Shown here piece by piece: positions 56,342 to 64,000 of a stretch of DNA of 64,000 nt. Origin of the DNA: Actinomycetota bacterium (GTDB lineage: Bacteria > Actinomycetota > Actinomycetes > S36-B12 > UBA5976); the NCBI GenBank assembly GCA_947452765.1, contig CANGDR010000006.1, forward strand, positions 1 to 64,000. Direction: 5' to 3'. Under the pieces are notes generated by a model, which saw nothing but the letters and a program-made list of their open reading frames with translations, was not told the origin of the DNA and did no database searches. The stretch's first letter is position 1. Every line of letters starts with the position of its first letter. A program made the translations under genes and the position numbers.

Positions 56342-56347
56342 AGCCTA
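56342..56347 (-). promoter_or_regulatory. Leaderless -10 box for adenosyltransferase gene
   Basis: TAGGCT on the minus strand ends six bases before the ATG at 56335. No RBS. Confidence 0.5.
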
Positions 56348-56405
56348 GAGTGCATTTGTTCATTGAGCATTTGGGTCAGGGCTCAAGAAAGGCCCGATTT
56401 CACGT

Positions 56406-56411
56406 TATTCT
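56406..56411 (+). promoter_or_regulatory. Leaderless -10 box for murA
   Basis: TATTCT ends eight bases before the GTG at 56420, which agrees with the homology-based start. Confidence 0.5.
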
Positions 56412-56419
56412 GCTTAATC

Positions 56420-57697
56420 GTGGACGTGTTTCGGATTCAAGGAGGCGCTCGCCTAGCTGGCGAGGTCTATGTTTCGGGCGCAAAAAACAGCAGCCTTAAG
56501 TTGATGGCGGTCGCCCTGCTTGCACCTGGAGTGACCACAATTCACGCCGTCCCAAACATCGTTGACGTGACAATCATGGCGGAATTGCTTCGCAGACTTG
56601 GGTGCACCGTTTCCTATGATGCTACTTCCGAAACCGTAGTAATCGAAGTCCCCGAAGTGATTGAACATCGCGCTGACTATGACTTAGTTCGACGGATGCG
56701 TGCATCAATTGCAGTGCTCGGCCCACTTGTGGCAAGAACTGGCGCTGCCGATGTTGCACTTCCTGGCGGCGATGCAATTGGATCTCGTGGTTTAGATATG
56801 CATACTGCTGGCCTTGAGCGAATGGGTGCCACTGTTACGAACGAACATGGCTATTTGGTAGTTCATGCTCCGCTTGAAGGACTTATTGGAACGCAAGTAT
56901 TTCTTGACTTCCCGAGTGTTGGCGCGACCGAAACTTTATTGATGGCCGGAGTTACTGCAAACGGAACAACAGTCATTGATAACGCAGCGCGTGAACCTGA
57001 AATCGTTGATATCTGCAACATGTTGGTCAGAATGGGCGCACAAATTGAAGGCATAGGTTCACACTTGCTGACGATAACAGGTGTGTCAGCTTTGAATCCT
57101 GTTGAGTACACGACAGTTTCTGATCGAATTGTTGCTGGTACTTGGGCTGTTGCCGCTGCTATCACGCAAGGCGACATAACAGTTCACAATGCAAACCCGG
57201 ATCACTTAGCGATTGCATTAGAAAAACTTGTTACAGCAGGCGCAATAGTCAATAAAACAGGTACCGGATTTCGGATTCAAATGGAGCGGCGCCCAACTGC
57301 TATTGACATAGCTACGCTTCCTTATCCAGGATTTCCTACTGACTTACAACCGCAGTTCATTGCGCTAAATGCAATCGCTGAAGGTTCTGCCATGGTTACT
57401 GAAAACCTATTCGAAGGAAGATTCAGATTCGTTCAGGAACTTTCTCGACTGGGTGCCGAAGTTAGAACTGATGGACACCATGCTCTTATTCGCGGGCGCA
57501 CCGGTCTTTCTGGCGCCCCAGTCGAGGCAACGGACATTAGGGCGGGCGCTGGTTTAGTGCTGGCTGGGTTGGTGGCAGATGGCGAGACAACAGTTCATGC
57601 CGTAGATCATATTGATCGAGGCTATGTGAATTTTGAGAAGCAACTAACACTTCTTGGCGCAGATATTGTGCGCGAATCTATCGCTGACCTTTCTTAA
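56420..57697 (+). CDS. murA: UDP-N-acetylglucosamine 1-carboxyvinyltransferase (MurA), Asp-type
   Basis: About 425 residues of the EPSP synthase/MurA fold, making enolpyruvyl-UDP-GlcNAc, the first committed peptidoglycan step. N-terminal [15 protein letters not shown] and [13 protein letters not shown] are MurA signatures. The catalytic-loop cysteine of most MurA enzymes is aspartate here (Asp118 in PGGDAIGSR), as in mycobacteria. That form is known to resist fosfomycin. GTG start at 56420 by homology and promoter position. Its 3' end overlaps the convergent gene by 20 bases. Confidence 0.95.
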   Translation: MDVFRIQGGARLAGEVYVSGAKNSSLKLMAVALLAPGVTTIHAVPNIVDVTIMAELLRRLGCTVSYDATSETVVIEVPEVIEHRADYDLVRRMRASIAVLGPLVARTGAADVALPGGDAIGSRGLDMHTAGLERMGATVTNEHGYLVVHAPLEGLIGTQVFLDFPSVGATETLLMAGVTANGTTVIDNAAREPEIVDICNMLVRMGAQIEGIGSHLLTITGVSALNPVEYTTVSDRIVAGTWAVAAAITQGDITVHNANPDHLAIALEKLVTAGAIVNKTGTGFRIQMERRPTAIDIATLPYPGFPTDLQPQFIALNAIAEGSAMVTENLFEGRFRFVQELSRLGAEVRTDGHHALIRGRTGLSGAPVEATDIRAGAGLVLAGLVADGETTVHAVDHIDRGYVNFEKQLTLLGADIVRESIADLS

Positions 57698-58007
57698 GAA
57701 TTGCTTTCGCAGAGTCAACATCTTTAGGCCAAACCATTATGCGCGGACCGTCATTAGTTTGAGCCAAACTGGCGCGAATTCCAGAATCGACTAACGTGCG
57801 ACGCAGGACTTCACCTTCGATGTAATTGTTCGGGGTCGCAATGGGTGTCAGCATTCCATATTCTTCGGGATTACCAGGTTTAACGGGCCGCTCAACGACA
57901 GAAGTTCCGCGGGCAAAAGCCCAGCGCAAGATCAGAATCATCACTCCAACACCAATGAAACCCATCAAGGGTCCAAAGAAGTATGAAAACGAATTCCAGG
58001 CTGGCAC
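57678..58007 (-). CDS. Small membrane protein with DUF2007-like domain
   Basis: 109 residues. One N-terminal membrane helix (~10-30), then a soluble alpha/beta segment ([19 protein letters not shown], then [15 protein letters not shown]) that resembles the putative signal-transducing DUF2007 fold. Function unknown. Common next to murA in this kind of genome according to its convergent overlap, but nothing more can be concluded. Confidence 0.6.
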   Translation of the reverse strand: MPAWNSFSYFFGPLMGFIGVGVMILILRWAFARGTSVVERPVKPGNPEEYGMLTPIATPNNYIEGEVLRRTLVDSGIRASLAQTNDGPRIMVWPKDVDSAKAILKKGQR

Positions 58008-58102
58008 ATTTCAGATTCTGCCTGAGATTTCTAGTCAGCGCGCGTTATTCGATCTGGTTTCATTCGAAGACAGGCTTGGGTAGTCAGAATTTATCCGTCT
58101 GA

Positions 58103-58108
58103 CAGAAT
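58103..58108 (+). promoter_or_regulatory. Putative leaderless -10 box for 3-hydroxyacyl-CoA dehydrogenase
   Basis: CAGAAT ends six bases before the ATG at 58115. The first base departs from TAnnnT, so support is modest. Confidence 0.3.
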
Positions 58109-58114
58109 TGGCCT

Positions 58115-59236
58115 ATGAGTTACTCAAAGATTGGCGTTGTCGGACTTGGCATCATGGGGGCCGGAATTGTCGAAGTTTTTGCTCGATCTGGTTACGAGGT
58201 AATTGGGGTCGCTGAAAGTGAGGCAGCCGTAGAAATCGGTAGAGGCAACTTAGCGAAATCATTAAGTCGGGCAGTCAGTAAAGGAAAGCTTTCGCAAAAT
58301 GAAAGCGATGTGATTACTGGGCGAGTAACTTTCGGGCCAGAGTTTAAATTGCTATCCGATTGCGATTTAGTTGTTGAAGCTGCTCCTGAAATCCTTTCGC
58401 TAAAAACCTCAATCTTTTCGCAATTAGATCAAGTGGTTAAACCTTCAGGCATCTTGGCTACCAATACATCCAGCCTTTCCGTAACTCAGATCGCCCAAGC
58501 AACTAATCGGTCGGGTCAAGTTGTTGGGTTACATTTCTTTAATCCCGCTCCAGTTCAAAAATTTGTGGAAGTGATCGGAACGAAAATTTCGGATCCAGAT
58601 GTTGTCGCCTCGGTAACTGCATTAGGCGCTGCATTGGGTAAGCGCACTGCACAGGTAACGGATAAGCCAGGATTTATCGTGAACAAATTGCTACTTCGGT
58701 ATTTGAATCACGCGGTACAAATTCTTGATGCCGGCAGTGCCTCTAAGGAACAACTGGATGCGGCAATGCGCGAATTATCAAACTACCCGATGGGTCCATG
58801 TGAATTGCTGGACTTAGTAGGGATTGATACCTGCGTCGAAATTATGAAAACCATACATGCGGATACTGGGCTGGATATTGATATTCCGGCGCAAGGAATG
58901 CTAGAGCTCGTCGCAGACGGGAAAATGGGGCGCAAAACTGGCTCAGGTTTTTATGACTATTCGCAATCGCACGAAGCGCCAACAGATTCTGACGAATTGA
59001 TAAAGGCTCAAGTGCACCTAGATCTAGTCACAGCTTATTTGGGTGATTGCATCGCGATGCAGGCAACTGGCTATGCATCTCGCGAAGATATCGACGCAGG
59101 TATGAAACTTGGTTGTGGGCTACCAGAAGGTCCATTCGAAGTTATTGAACGCGTCGGACTTTCACAGGTGCGGAAAAATCAAGCTGATTTAGCAAATCGA
59201 ACCGGTATTTCGTCCTATCAGCCCTTGTCGCTTTAA
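58115..59236 (+). CDS. 3-hydroxyacyl-CoA (3-hydroxybutyryl-CoA) dehydrogenase
   Basis: 373 residues. The NAD-binding motif is GVVGLGIMGAGI at 7-18; HFFNPAPVQKFVEVI is the catalytic histidine region. The C-terminal helical domain appears twice (about 185-280 and 295-370), making the protein longer than the usual ~285 residues. It oxidises 3-hydroxyacyl-CoA, pairing with the thiolase at 60854 and the enoyl-CoA hydratase at the right edge for short-chain acyl-CoA metabolism. Confidence 0.93.
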   Translation: MSYSKIGVVGLGIMGAGIVEVFARSGYEVIGVAESEAAVEIGRGNLAKSLSRAVSKGKLSQNESDVITGRVTFGPEFKLLSDCDLVVEAAPEILSLKTSIFSQLDQVVKPSGILATNTSSLSVTQIAQATNRSGQVVGLHFFNPAPVQKFVEVIGTKISDPDVVASVTALGAALGKRTAQVTDKPGFIVNKLLLRYLNHAVQILDAGSASKEQLDAAMRELSNYPMGPCELLDLVGIDTCVEIMKTIHADTGLDIDIPAQGMLELVADGKMGRKTGSGFYDYSQSHEAPTDSDELIKAQVHLDLVTAYLGDCIAMQATGYASREDIDAGMKLGCGLPEGPFEVIERVGLSQVRKNQADLANRTGISSYQPLSL

Positions 59237-59252
59237 TCACGAATTAAGAATC

Positions 59253-59258
59253 TACAAT
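59253..59258 (+). promoter_or_regulatory. Leaderless -10 box for zinc-ribbon protein
   Basis: TACAAT ends seven bases before the ATG at 59266. No RBS. Confidence 0.45.
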
Positions 59259-59265
59259 TGAATGT

Positions 59266-59538
59266 ATGGGCCGCCGAAATCGCAGAGAACCACACCAAGA
59301 GGTTTCCGAGCTGAAGTTAGGAAACTTTGGCCGCACCGAATCGCATTCTGATGGTGATTGGCAAGTTGTTTCGTTAACGGGTGAGACTTCACTTAAGGTC
59401 TACAAATGCCCAGGCTGCAATAGCGAAATTCAACCTAAAACACCTCATGTAGTTGCCTGGCTGTTAGATATGCCCGTTGAAGAGCGGCGTCACTGGCACA
59501 CTGCGTGCTGGAAGCGCCGCACCCCAAAGAGGTTTTAG
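59266..59538 (+). CDS. Small conserved actinobacterial protein with zinc-ribbon-like cysteines
   Basis: 90 residues, basic N-terminus (GRRNRREP). The pairs CPGC (near residue 48) and HTACW (near residue 82), with additional histidines, suggest a bound zinc. Homologues of this size occur widely in actinobacteria under the label of hypothetical or ATP/GTP-binding protein, without a proven role. It runs into the following hydrolase gene, whose RBS lies within its last codons. Confidence 0.7.
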   Translation: MGRRNRREPHQEVSELKLGNFGRTESHSDGDWQVVSLTGETSLKVYKCPGCNSEIQPKTPHVVAWLLDMPVEERRHWHTACWKRRTPKRF

Positions 59539-59540
59539 TT

Positions 59541-60293
59541 TTGACTGACATAGTTTCAAATAGCGTCCTTCCAGCAATTCGTGAAGCAATCACGCTTAAT
59601 ACAAGTGATGGCCTAACGCTGGTGGGCGAGTTGGCACTGCCTGAATCAGTTCCGCCTAAAGCGACACTGTTGTTACTTCATCCCAACCCGACGGGTGGCG
59701 GGATGATGGATAGCCACCTTTATCGAAAAGCAGCTTGGCGACTTCCAGCACTGGCTGATGTAGCCGTACTTAGATGGAATTTCCGAGGGGCAACGAGCGC
59801 AGCCGGAACTAGCGAAGGCCACTATGACGAAGGTGGCGCCGAAGGAAAAGATTTGGCAGCAGCGCTGCAGTTCGCAAAAGAACGCGGGCTTCCAAATATT
59901 TGGCTGATCGGTTGGTCGTTTGGTACTGATGTGATTTTGATGCATGGAAATGTTGACCCAGTCCAAGGTGCAATTTTATTTAGCCCACCATTGATGTGGG
60001 GTAAGGATGAGCACTTAGCGGACTGGGCAAGCTCACGCCGTCCATTAGTTGCATTAGTTCCGGAATTTGATGACTATCTAAAACCGGATGAGGCGAAACA
60101 GAGATTTGCAGCTGTTCCGCAGTGTGAGGTTGTAGCAATTCCTGAGGGTAAGCACCTTTGGGTGGGTGAAAAATTTGTGCGCCTTGCGTGGGATTTGGCC
60201 CTTAAGCGAATCCGACCTGAAATGCCTGAACTTGACTGGACTTGGGATGGTCCAATGTCACGCTGGGACGATCTAGTAAATAAATCTAAATAA
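59541..60293 (+). CDS. Alpha/beta hydrolase
   Basis: About 250 residues. The nucleophile elbow is GWSFGTD (GxSxG) near residue 130; LLLHPNPTGGGMMDSH is the oxyanion region (HPxPxxGG, typical of the YqiA/KANL3-like dienelactone group), and GKHLWVG holds the histidine. Start chosen at TTG 59541 because AAAGAGG lies eight bases upstream; a GTG at 59505 overlaps the preceding gene. Substrate unknown. It may be a short-chain esterase or thioesterase. Confidence 0.8.
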   Translation: MTDIVSNSVLPAIREAITLNTSDGLTLVGELALPESVPPKATLLLLHPNPTGGGMMDSHLYRKAAWRLPALADVAVLRWNFRGATSAAGTSEGHYDEGGAEGKDLAAALQFAKERGLPNIWLIGWSFGTDVILMHGNVDPVQGAILFSPPLMWGKDEHLADWASSRRPLVALVPEFDDYLKPDEAKQRFAAVPQCEVVAIPEGKHLWVGEKFVRLAWDLALKRIRPEMPELDWTWDGPMSRWDDLVNKSK

Positions 60294-60731
60294 CTATTTT
60301 GGTAGCTCTACTAGTTCAACTAAAACTCCGCCAGCATCCTTGGGGTGAACGAAGTTTATTCGTGAACCGGCAGTACCAATTCGGGAGTCCGGATAAATAA
60401 GTCGCATTCCTGCCGCAGTTACGGCAGCCATGGCTAAGTCAATATTTGAAACGCGGAATGCAAGTTGTTGGATTCCTTCGCCATTCTTAGCGAGAAATTT
60501 TGCAATCGTGCTTTCTGAATTAAGCGGCGCAATAAGTTGAATTCGAGACCCATCGGCAACACCGAGCATGGCTTCTTCAATACCTTGTTCGATATTGGTT
60601 TCGCGATGTGTGACTTTGAGTCCAAAAGTCTTTGACCAACGATCGATTGCAGCATCCAGGTCGGAAACAGCAAGCCCAACATGATCAATTCCAAGCAGAG
60701 TTCCACCGAGCGCTTCTTGAACTGTGGCCAT
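60294..60731 (-). CDS. mce: Methylmalonyl-CoA epimerase
   Basis: About 145 residues of the VOC/glyoxalase fold. IDHVGLAVSDLDAAIDRW and LAFRVSNIDLAMAAV are the two beta-alpha-beta repeats, and INFVHPKDAGGVLVELVEL is the family end. It interconverts the two methylmalonyl-CoA stereoisomers on the path from propionyl-CoA to succinyl-CoA. The start at 60731 begins at MATVQEALGG; an in-frame extension upstream is not supported. Fits the assimilation of propionyl-CoA from the microcompartment. Confidence 0.9.
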   Translation of the reverse strand: MATVQEALGGTLLGIDHVGLAVSDLDAAIDRWSKTFGLKVTHRETNIEQGIEEAMLGVADGSRIQLIAPLNSESTIAKFLAKNGEGIQQLAFRVSNIDLAMAAVTAAGMRLIYPDSRIGTAGSRINFVHPKDAGGVLVELVELPK

Positions 60732-60853
60732 TATTACCTTCTTAATTGATGGGCGGATTTCTGTTGGATCTGAAATCCTCGCTATTGTGACAGTAGGGGA
60801 ATGGCACTGCCCTAGGCAATTCCAACCCATATCTTCGAACCGAAAGGCCCTGC

Positions 60854-62029
60854 ATGTCCGTGATAGTTGGTGGAGCTCGCACTGGAATTGGTCGACTCCT
60901 AGGCAGCCTAAAAGATGTATCTGCAGTTGAGCTTGGTGCCACTGCGATTAGGGGTGCTATCGAAAAGGCAGGTATTTCAGCCAGCGATGTGGATTACGTA
61001 ATCATGGGCCATGTACTCCAAGCTGGTGCTGGGCAAATGCCGGCGCGCCAGGCGGCGTTGAAAGCGGGAATTGGTTTTGACGTTCCAGCAATGAGCATCA
61101 ATAAGGTCTGCCTATCAGGCATCAATGCAATCGCACTTGCCGACCAATTGATTCGTGCCGGGGAAGCCGATGTTGTAGTTGCCGGTGGCATGGAAAGTAT
61201 GACTAATGCGCCGCACGTACTTGTGGGAAGCCGCGAAGGTATGAAGTATGGCGATTGGACGCTGAAAGACACTATGGCTTTTGATGGTCTGTATTGTGCA
61301 ATTGACAACCTTGGTATGGGTGAAGCAACTGATAAGTACACAGCAAAAGCAAAGATTTCACGGGAAAGGCAAGACGAGTTTTCAGCAAAATCACATAAGC
61401 GCGCTGCTGATGCCCATGCCGCTGGAATTTTTGACGATGAAATAGTTCCAGTTGAAATCCCGCAACGTAAAGGTGATCCGATTATGTTTGCCACAGACGA
61501 AGGCATTCGCGGGGAAACTACTAAAGAAACTCTGGGGAAACTCCGCCCGGCTTTCGATGCTAATGGCACGATCACAGCCGGATCCTCGTCTCAAATTAGC
61601 GATGGTGCTGCAGTTGTAATCGTGATGAGTGAAAAGAAAGCCGCGGAACTTGGTGTAAAGGTTCGTGCTGAAATTATTTCTCACGGTATGGTCGCAGGTC
61701 CAGATGCATCTCTGATTTCGCAACCAGCTCGCGCTATAACTAAAGCTGCGAAAAAAGCCGGTCTAGATCCTGCCAAACTTGATTTATACGAAATGAATGA
61801 AGCATTTGCCTCCGTTGCATTGCAAAGTATGGATGAGCTTGGAATTGACGACAGTAAAGTTAATGTAAATGGTGGTGCGATTGCGTTAGGACATCCAATT
61901 GGTATGTCCGGAGCGCGCATAGTTCTGCACCTAGTCAATGAGCTAGAACGTCGAGGTGGTGGAACTGGCGCCGCTGCACTCTGTGGTGGTGGCGGTCAAG
62001 GCGACGCTTTAATTATTCGCGTCCCTTAA
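60854..62029 (+). CDS. Acetyl-CoA acetyltransferase (thiolase)
   Basis: 391 residues. Catalytic Cys in [14 protein letters not shown] near residue 90, His in [16 protein letters not shown] near residue 345, and Cys in [12 protein letters not shown] near the end. Either degradative (acetoacetyl-CoA cleavage) or biosynthetic. The RBS CGAAAGG precedes the ATG. It is divergent from the epimerase gene, and its stop is directly adjacent to that of the DUF2127 gene. Confidence 0.93.
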   Translation: MSVIVGGARTGIGRLLGSLKDVSAVELGATAIRGAIEKAGISASDVDYVIMGHVLQAGAGQMPARQAALKAGIGFDVPAMSINKVCLSGINAIALADQLIRAGEADVVVAGGMESMTNAPHVLVGSREGMKYGDWTLKDTMAFDGLYCAIDNLGMGEATDKYTAKAKISRERQDEFSAKSHKRAADAHAAGIFDDEIVPVEIPQRKGDPIMFATDEGIRGETTKETLGKLRPAFDANGTITAGSSSQISDGAAVVIVMSEKKAAELGVKVRAEIISHGMVAGPDASLISQPARAITKAAKKAGLDPAKLDLYEMNEAFASVALQSMDELGIDDSKVNVNGGAIALGHPIGMSGARIVLHLVNELERRGGGTGAAALCGGGGQGDALIIRVP

Positions 62030-62803
62030 TTAATTTACTTCTTCAAACTCAGAAGTCATCAACCTGGCATAAGTGAGAGCAGATTCACCCGACAGTTTTT
62101 CGTCATGAGCAGAAGCACTACCACCATTGAACCCAAACAGGTGCTTACTCCAAACGAGCCATAGCACTGCGAGAATATTTATTAGCAATGCACCTAATTT
62201 TAAAAATGTAATTGAGTGCGAAAGTTCATAGACTTCAACTGGAATAAACGCACTTGTAGCGACAACCGTTAAATACTCTGCCCATCTTTTGGTTAACCAA
62301 AGTCCAACTGCTTCGGTTAATTGAAGTGCGCCATAGGCGAGTAATGCCAAGGTGATTGCTAAGAGTGTCTTGGAAGAAGCTTCGACAGCTTGATTGAGTA
62401 CATGAATCACACGGGATTCTTGAATGTTCCAGCCAATTTGGTCTGCGAACGGTTTAAGAAGTGGCAAACCAGATGTAATTCGTTGCTCTAGGGAATCCTG
62501 TGATCCTCGGAGCTGCCAGGTTAAGAATGCAAACCCAATCACAAGTGCTCCGCGAATCGCACGTTCGATCGAGAGTACGCGAATGATTATCTGATCCCGG
62601 ATTTGCCGGTCATGTAATACTTCTGGCGCTTCAGTTGCTGGGCCGTGCGCGAACGCTTCGCCAGGAATGAACGCAGCACAACGCATACATTTCCAAGCTA
62701 TTCCAACTGGAGTCTGAGCCGAGAGGCCAGTTGCCCAAAACTCTTCATCTGGCTGATAAGTCAAATGTCCCTTGCGAGCGCAGGTCCGTAGGCTCCAATC
62801 CAT
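62030..62803 (-). CDS. DUF2127 membrane protein
   Basis: 257 residues. A short N-terminal segment with CxxC (WKCMRCAAF) precedes about four membrane helices (around 85-100, 140-160, 165-200, 205-225), which match the DUF2127 family of predicted bacterial membrane proteins. Function unknown. A leaderless -10 (TAGACT) lies six bases before the ATG, back to back with that of the thioredoxin gene. Confidence 0.75.
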   Translation of the reverse strand: MDWSLRTCARKGHLTYQPDEEFWATGLSAQTPVGIAWKCMRCAAFIPGEAFAHGPATEAPEVLHDRQIRDQIIIRVLSIERAIRGALVIGFAFLTWQLRGSQDSLEQRITSGLPLLKPFADQIGWNIQESRVIHVLNQAVEASSKTLLAITLALLAYGALQLTEAVGLWLTKRWAEYLTVVATSAFIPVEVYELSHSITFLKLGALLINILAVLWLVWSKHLFGFNGGSASAHDEKLSGESALTYARLMTSEFEEVN

Positions 62804-62809
62804 AACTTG

Positions 62810-62815
62810 AGTCTA
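62810..62815 (-). promoter_or_regulatory. Leaderless -10 box for DUF2127 gene
   Basis: TAGACT on the minus strand ends six bases before the ATG at 62803. Confidence 0.5.
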
Positions 62816-62844
62816 CGGAAGTTTTAACCCGAATGGCTGTGGGG

Positions 62845-62850
62845 CACAAT
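62845..62850 (+). promoter_or_regulatory. Leaderless -10 box for thioredoxin-TPR gene
   Basis: CACAAT ends six bases before the ATG at 62857, and supports that start over 62833. It lies 30 bp from the opposing -10. Confidence 0.4.
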
Positions 62851-62856
62851 GGTGTT

Positions 62857-63792
62857 ATGACGCAGTCGCCAATGAACTTGCAGGGTGCCATAGATCTCGG
62901 CGCAGTAGTTGCTGCCCGTGATGCGCAGGCAAAGGCAAAGCAAGCCGCAGAAGAGCGATCGAATAACCCTGTTGCATCCAAGTTGATAGTAGATGTAACT
63001 ACAACAACATTCGAACAGGATGTACTTCAGCAGTCGCAGACAGTACCGGTCGTGGTCGATCTTTGGGCAACTTGGTGTGAACCATGTAAACAGCTTTCGC
63101 CGATTTTAGAGTCGCTCGTTCTTGAGTACGACGGCAAATGGATTTTAGCGAAAGTTGATGTGGATACAGAACAGCAAATTGCTGCTGCATTCCAAGTGCA
63201 GTCGATTCCAGCGGTGTTTGTTGTAATTGGTGGTCAGGTTGCGCCCATGTTTCAGGGAGCCATGCCAGAATCACAAATTCGCCAAGTGATCGATGCAGTC
63301 TTGCTCGAAGCCGAGAAGGCTGGCATCAATGGCAGGGTTGGCGATTCGCAAGTCACTGAAGCCGACCCAGTGTCACCCGAGGTTCCAGGTGATCCACGAT
63401 ATGACAAAGCCGAGTCCGCGATTGAAGCGGGCGATTGGGAATCTGCGATTGCTGCCTACAAAGAAATCCTGGCTGAAACGCCATCAGATGTAATCGCAAG
63501 AATTGGACTGCTAAACGTAAACCTAATGAAGCGATCTGATGGTCGCGACCTAGCCAGTGATGCAAAGAATCAGGCACAAGATACCGAAAGCAGATTGAAC
63601 GCCGCGGATGCAATGTTTATGCTTGGTGATTTCGCTGATTCATTTGCCGTATTAATTGATCATGTCCGCAGTAACTCTGGAAAAGACAAAGATGCAGCTA
63701 GAGAGCGATTACTTGAACTATTTGAAATAGCTGGTCCGGCAGATCCCGCGGTCGCGAAGGGGCGAAGTGCGCTGACTAACGCGCTCTTTTAA
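62857..63792 (+). CDS. Thioredoxin-like protein with TPR domain (CnoX/YbbN-like)
   Basis: About 311 residues. The thioredoxin fold occupies ~45-155 with the redox site WCEPC in LWATWCEPCKQ. The C-terminal part (about 185-311) consists of tetratricopeptide-like helices (ESAIEAGDWESAIAAYKEIL). This is the layout of YbbN/CnoX, a chaperone-redox protein. In actinobacteria the gene stands alone with this architecture. Start at 62857 based on the leaderless promoter; an ATG at 62833 adds eight residues. Confidence 0.88.
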   Translation: MTQSPMNLQGAIDLGAVVAARDAQAKAKQAAEERSNNPVASKLIVDVTTTTFEQDVLQQSQTVPVVVDLWATWCEPCKQLSPILESLVLEYDGKWILAKVDVDTEQQIAAAFQVQSIPAVFVVIGGQVAPMFQGAMPESQIRQVIDAVLLEAEKAGINGRVGDSQVTEADPVSPEVPGDPRYDKAESAIEAGDWESAIAAYKEILAETPSDVIARIGLLNVNLMKRSDGRDLASDAKNQAQDTESRLNAADAMFMLGDFADSFAVLIDHVRSNSGKDKDAARERLLELFEIAGPADPAVAKGRSALTNALF

Positions 63793-63842
63793 AGGTCAAC
63801 TGAAGTTTCGAGTTTTGCGCATTGCTGGCTCATATTCTTGAC

Positions 63843-63848
63843 TAGTCT
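63843..63848 (+). promoter_or_regulatory. Leaderless -10 box for enoyl-CoA hydratase gene
   Basis: TAGTCT ends seven bases before the GTG at 63856. Confidence 0.45.
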
Positions 63849-63855
63849 TTGTTGT

Positions 63856-64000
63856 GTGTTCGAATTTATAAATGTAGAAAATCAGGGTCGGGTAGCGATC
63901 ATTCACCTAGCTCGCCCAAAAATGAATGTATTGTCACGGGCTATGCAAGAAGAAATCCGTCAGGCTGCGGTCGAAATCTCCAAATCTCCGGAAGTAAGAG
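63856..64000 (+). CDS. Enoyl-CoA hydratase/isomerase family, 5' part only
   Basis: About 48 residues to the right edge, starting at GTG 63856: FEFINVENQGRVAIIHLARP, then KMNVLSRAM. This is the standard N-terminus of the crotonase fold (VAIIHLxRPxxxNxLS). It continues past the window. The neighbouring thiolase and 3-hydroxyacyl-CoA dehydrogenase suggest a short-chain acyl-CoA role. Confidence 0.8.
   Translation, partial: MFEFINVENQGRVAIIHLARPKMNVLSRAMQEEIRQAAVEISKSPEVR

Overview
The window reads as chromosomal DNA of a streamlined actinobacterium with roughly balanced GC (about 48% where I counted). The evidence is gene order and gene type. The run argS-lysA-hom-thrC-thrB-rho-(insert)-rpmE-prfA-prmC-tsaC-glyA-wecA-atpIBEFHAGDC is the classical actinobacterial housekeeping order. 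The diol dehydratase has its large and medium subunits fused, MurA carries the Asp-for-Cys substitution known from mycobacteria, and many genes start 6-8 bases after a TAnnnT-like -10 box with no Shine-Dalgarno, which suggests leaderless mRNAs. A freshwater acI/Nanopelagicales-like lineage would fit, but this is inference from base composition and compactness.

Region 1 (1-11021, minus strand) is one long probable operon. In order of transcription it encodes an APC permease, an acetamidase/formamidase, a GlcG/PduO-C-like protein, an adenosylcobalamin diol/glycerol dehydratase (fused large+medium subunit, then small subunit), its reactivase large subunit, a YtcJ-type amidohydrolase, a fused urease gamma-beta subunit, and a urease alpha subunit cut by the left edge. 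The urease alpha subunit has Ala in place of the flap cysteine (Cys319).

Region 2 (11022-22895, plus strand) is divergent from it and is a bacterial microcompartment locus of the RMM (Rhodococcus and Mycobacterium Microcompartment) type. It encodes a class III aminotransferase-fold enzyme, a CoA-acylating aldehyde dehydrogenase, two BMC-T shell proteins, a small protein with an encapsulation-like helix, BMC-P, BMC-H, an APH-type kinase, an SDR dehydrogenase, a UTRA-type GntR regulator and a second APC permease, followed by a CaiB-type CoA transferase and a FadR-type regulator. Known RMM systems degrade 1-amino-2-propanol through kinase, phospho-lyase and aldehyde dehydrogenase to propionyl-CoA. 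Here a B12-dependent dehydratase operon sits back to back with the shell operon, so two aldehyde-forming routes may converge on one shell. The 355-bp divergent spacer carries repeated TGGTC(T) half-sites, which resemble targets of HutC-type GntR regulators.

Region 3 (22888-25560, minus) is a flavin-based electron-transfer module: ferric-reductase-like membrane flavoprotein, extracytoplasmic FMN-binding protein with a flavinylation motif, and ApbE. Region 4 (25665-51400) is the housekeeping block, interrupted between rho and rpmE by an orphan cobalamin-dependent mutase-like protein and a kynureninase. Region 5 (51404-64000) holds a secreted subtilase, ribokinase plus nucleoside hydrolase, a PduO-type cobalamin adenosyltransferase, murA, and acyl-CoA genes (3-hydroxyacyl-CoA dehydrogenase, methylmalonyl-CoA epimerase, thiolase, partial enoyl-CoA hydratase) with a thioredoxin-TPR protein.

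The parts fit together. The adenosyltransferase can supply AdoCbl to the dehydratase and the orphan mutase, and the methylmalonyl-CoA epimerase belongs to the route that would assimilate propionyl-CoA leaving the microcompartment. No tRNA, rRNA, CRISPR array, insertion sequence or phage gene was seen.
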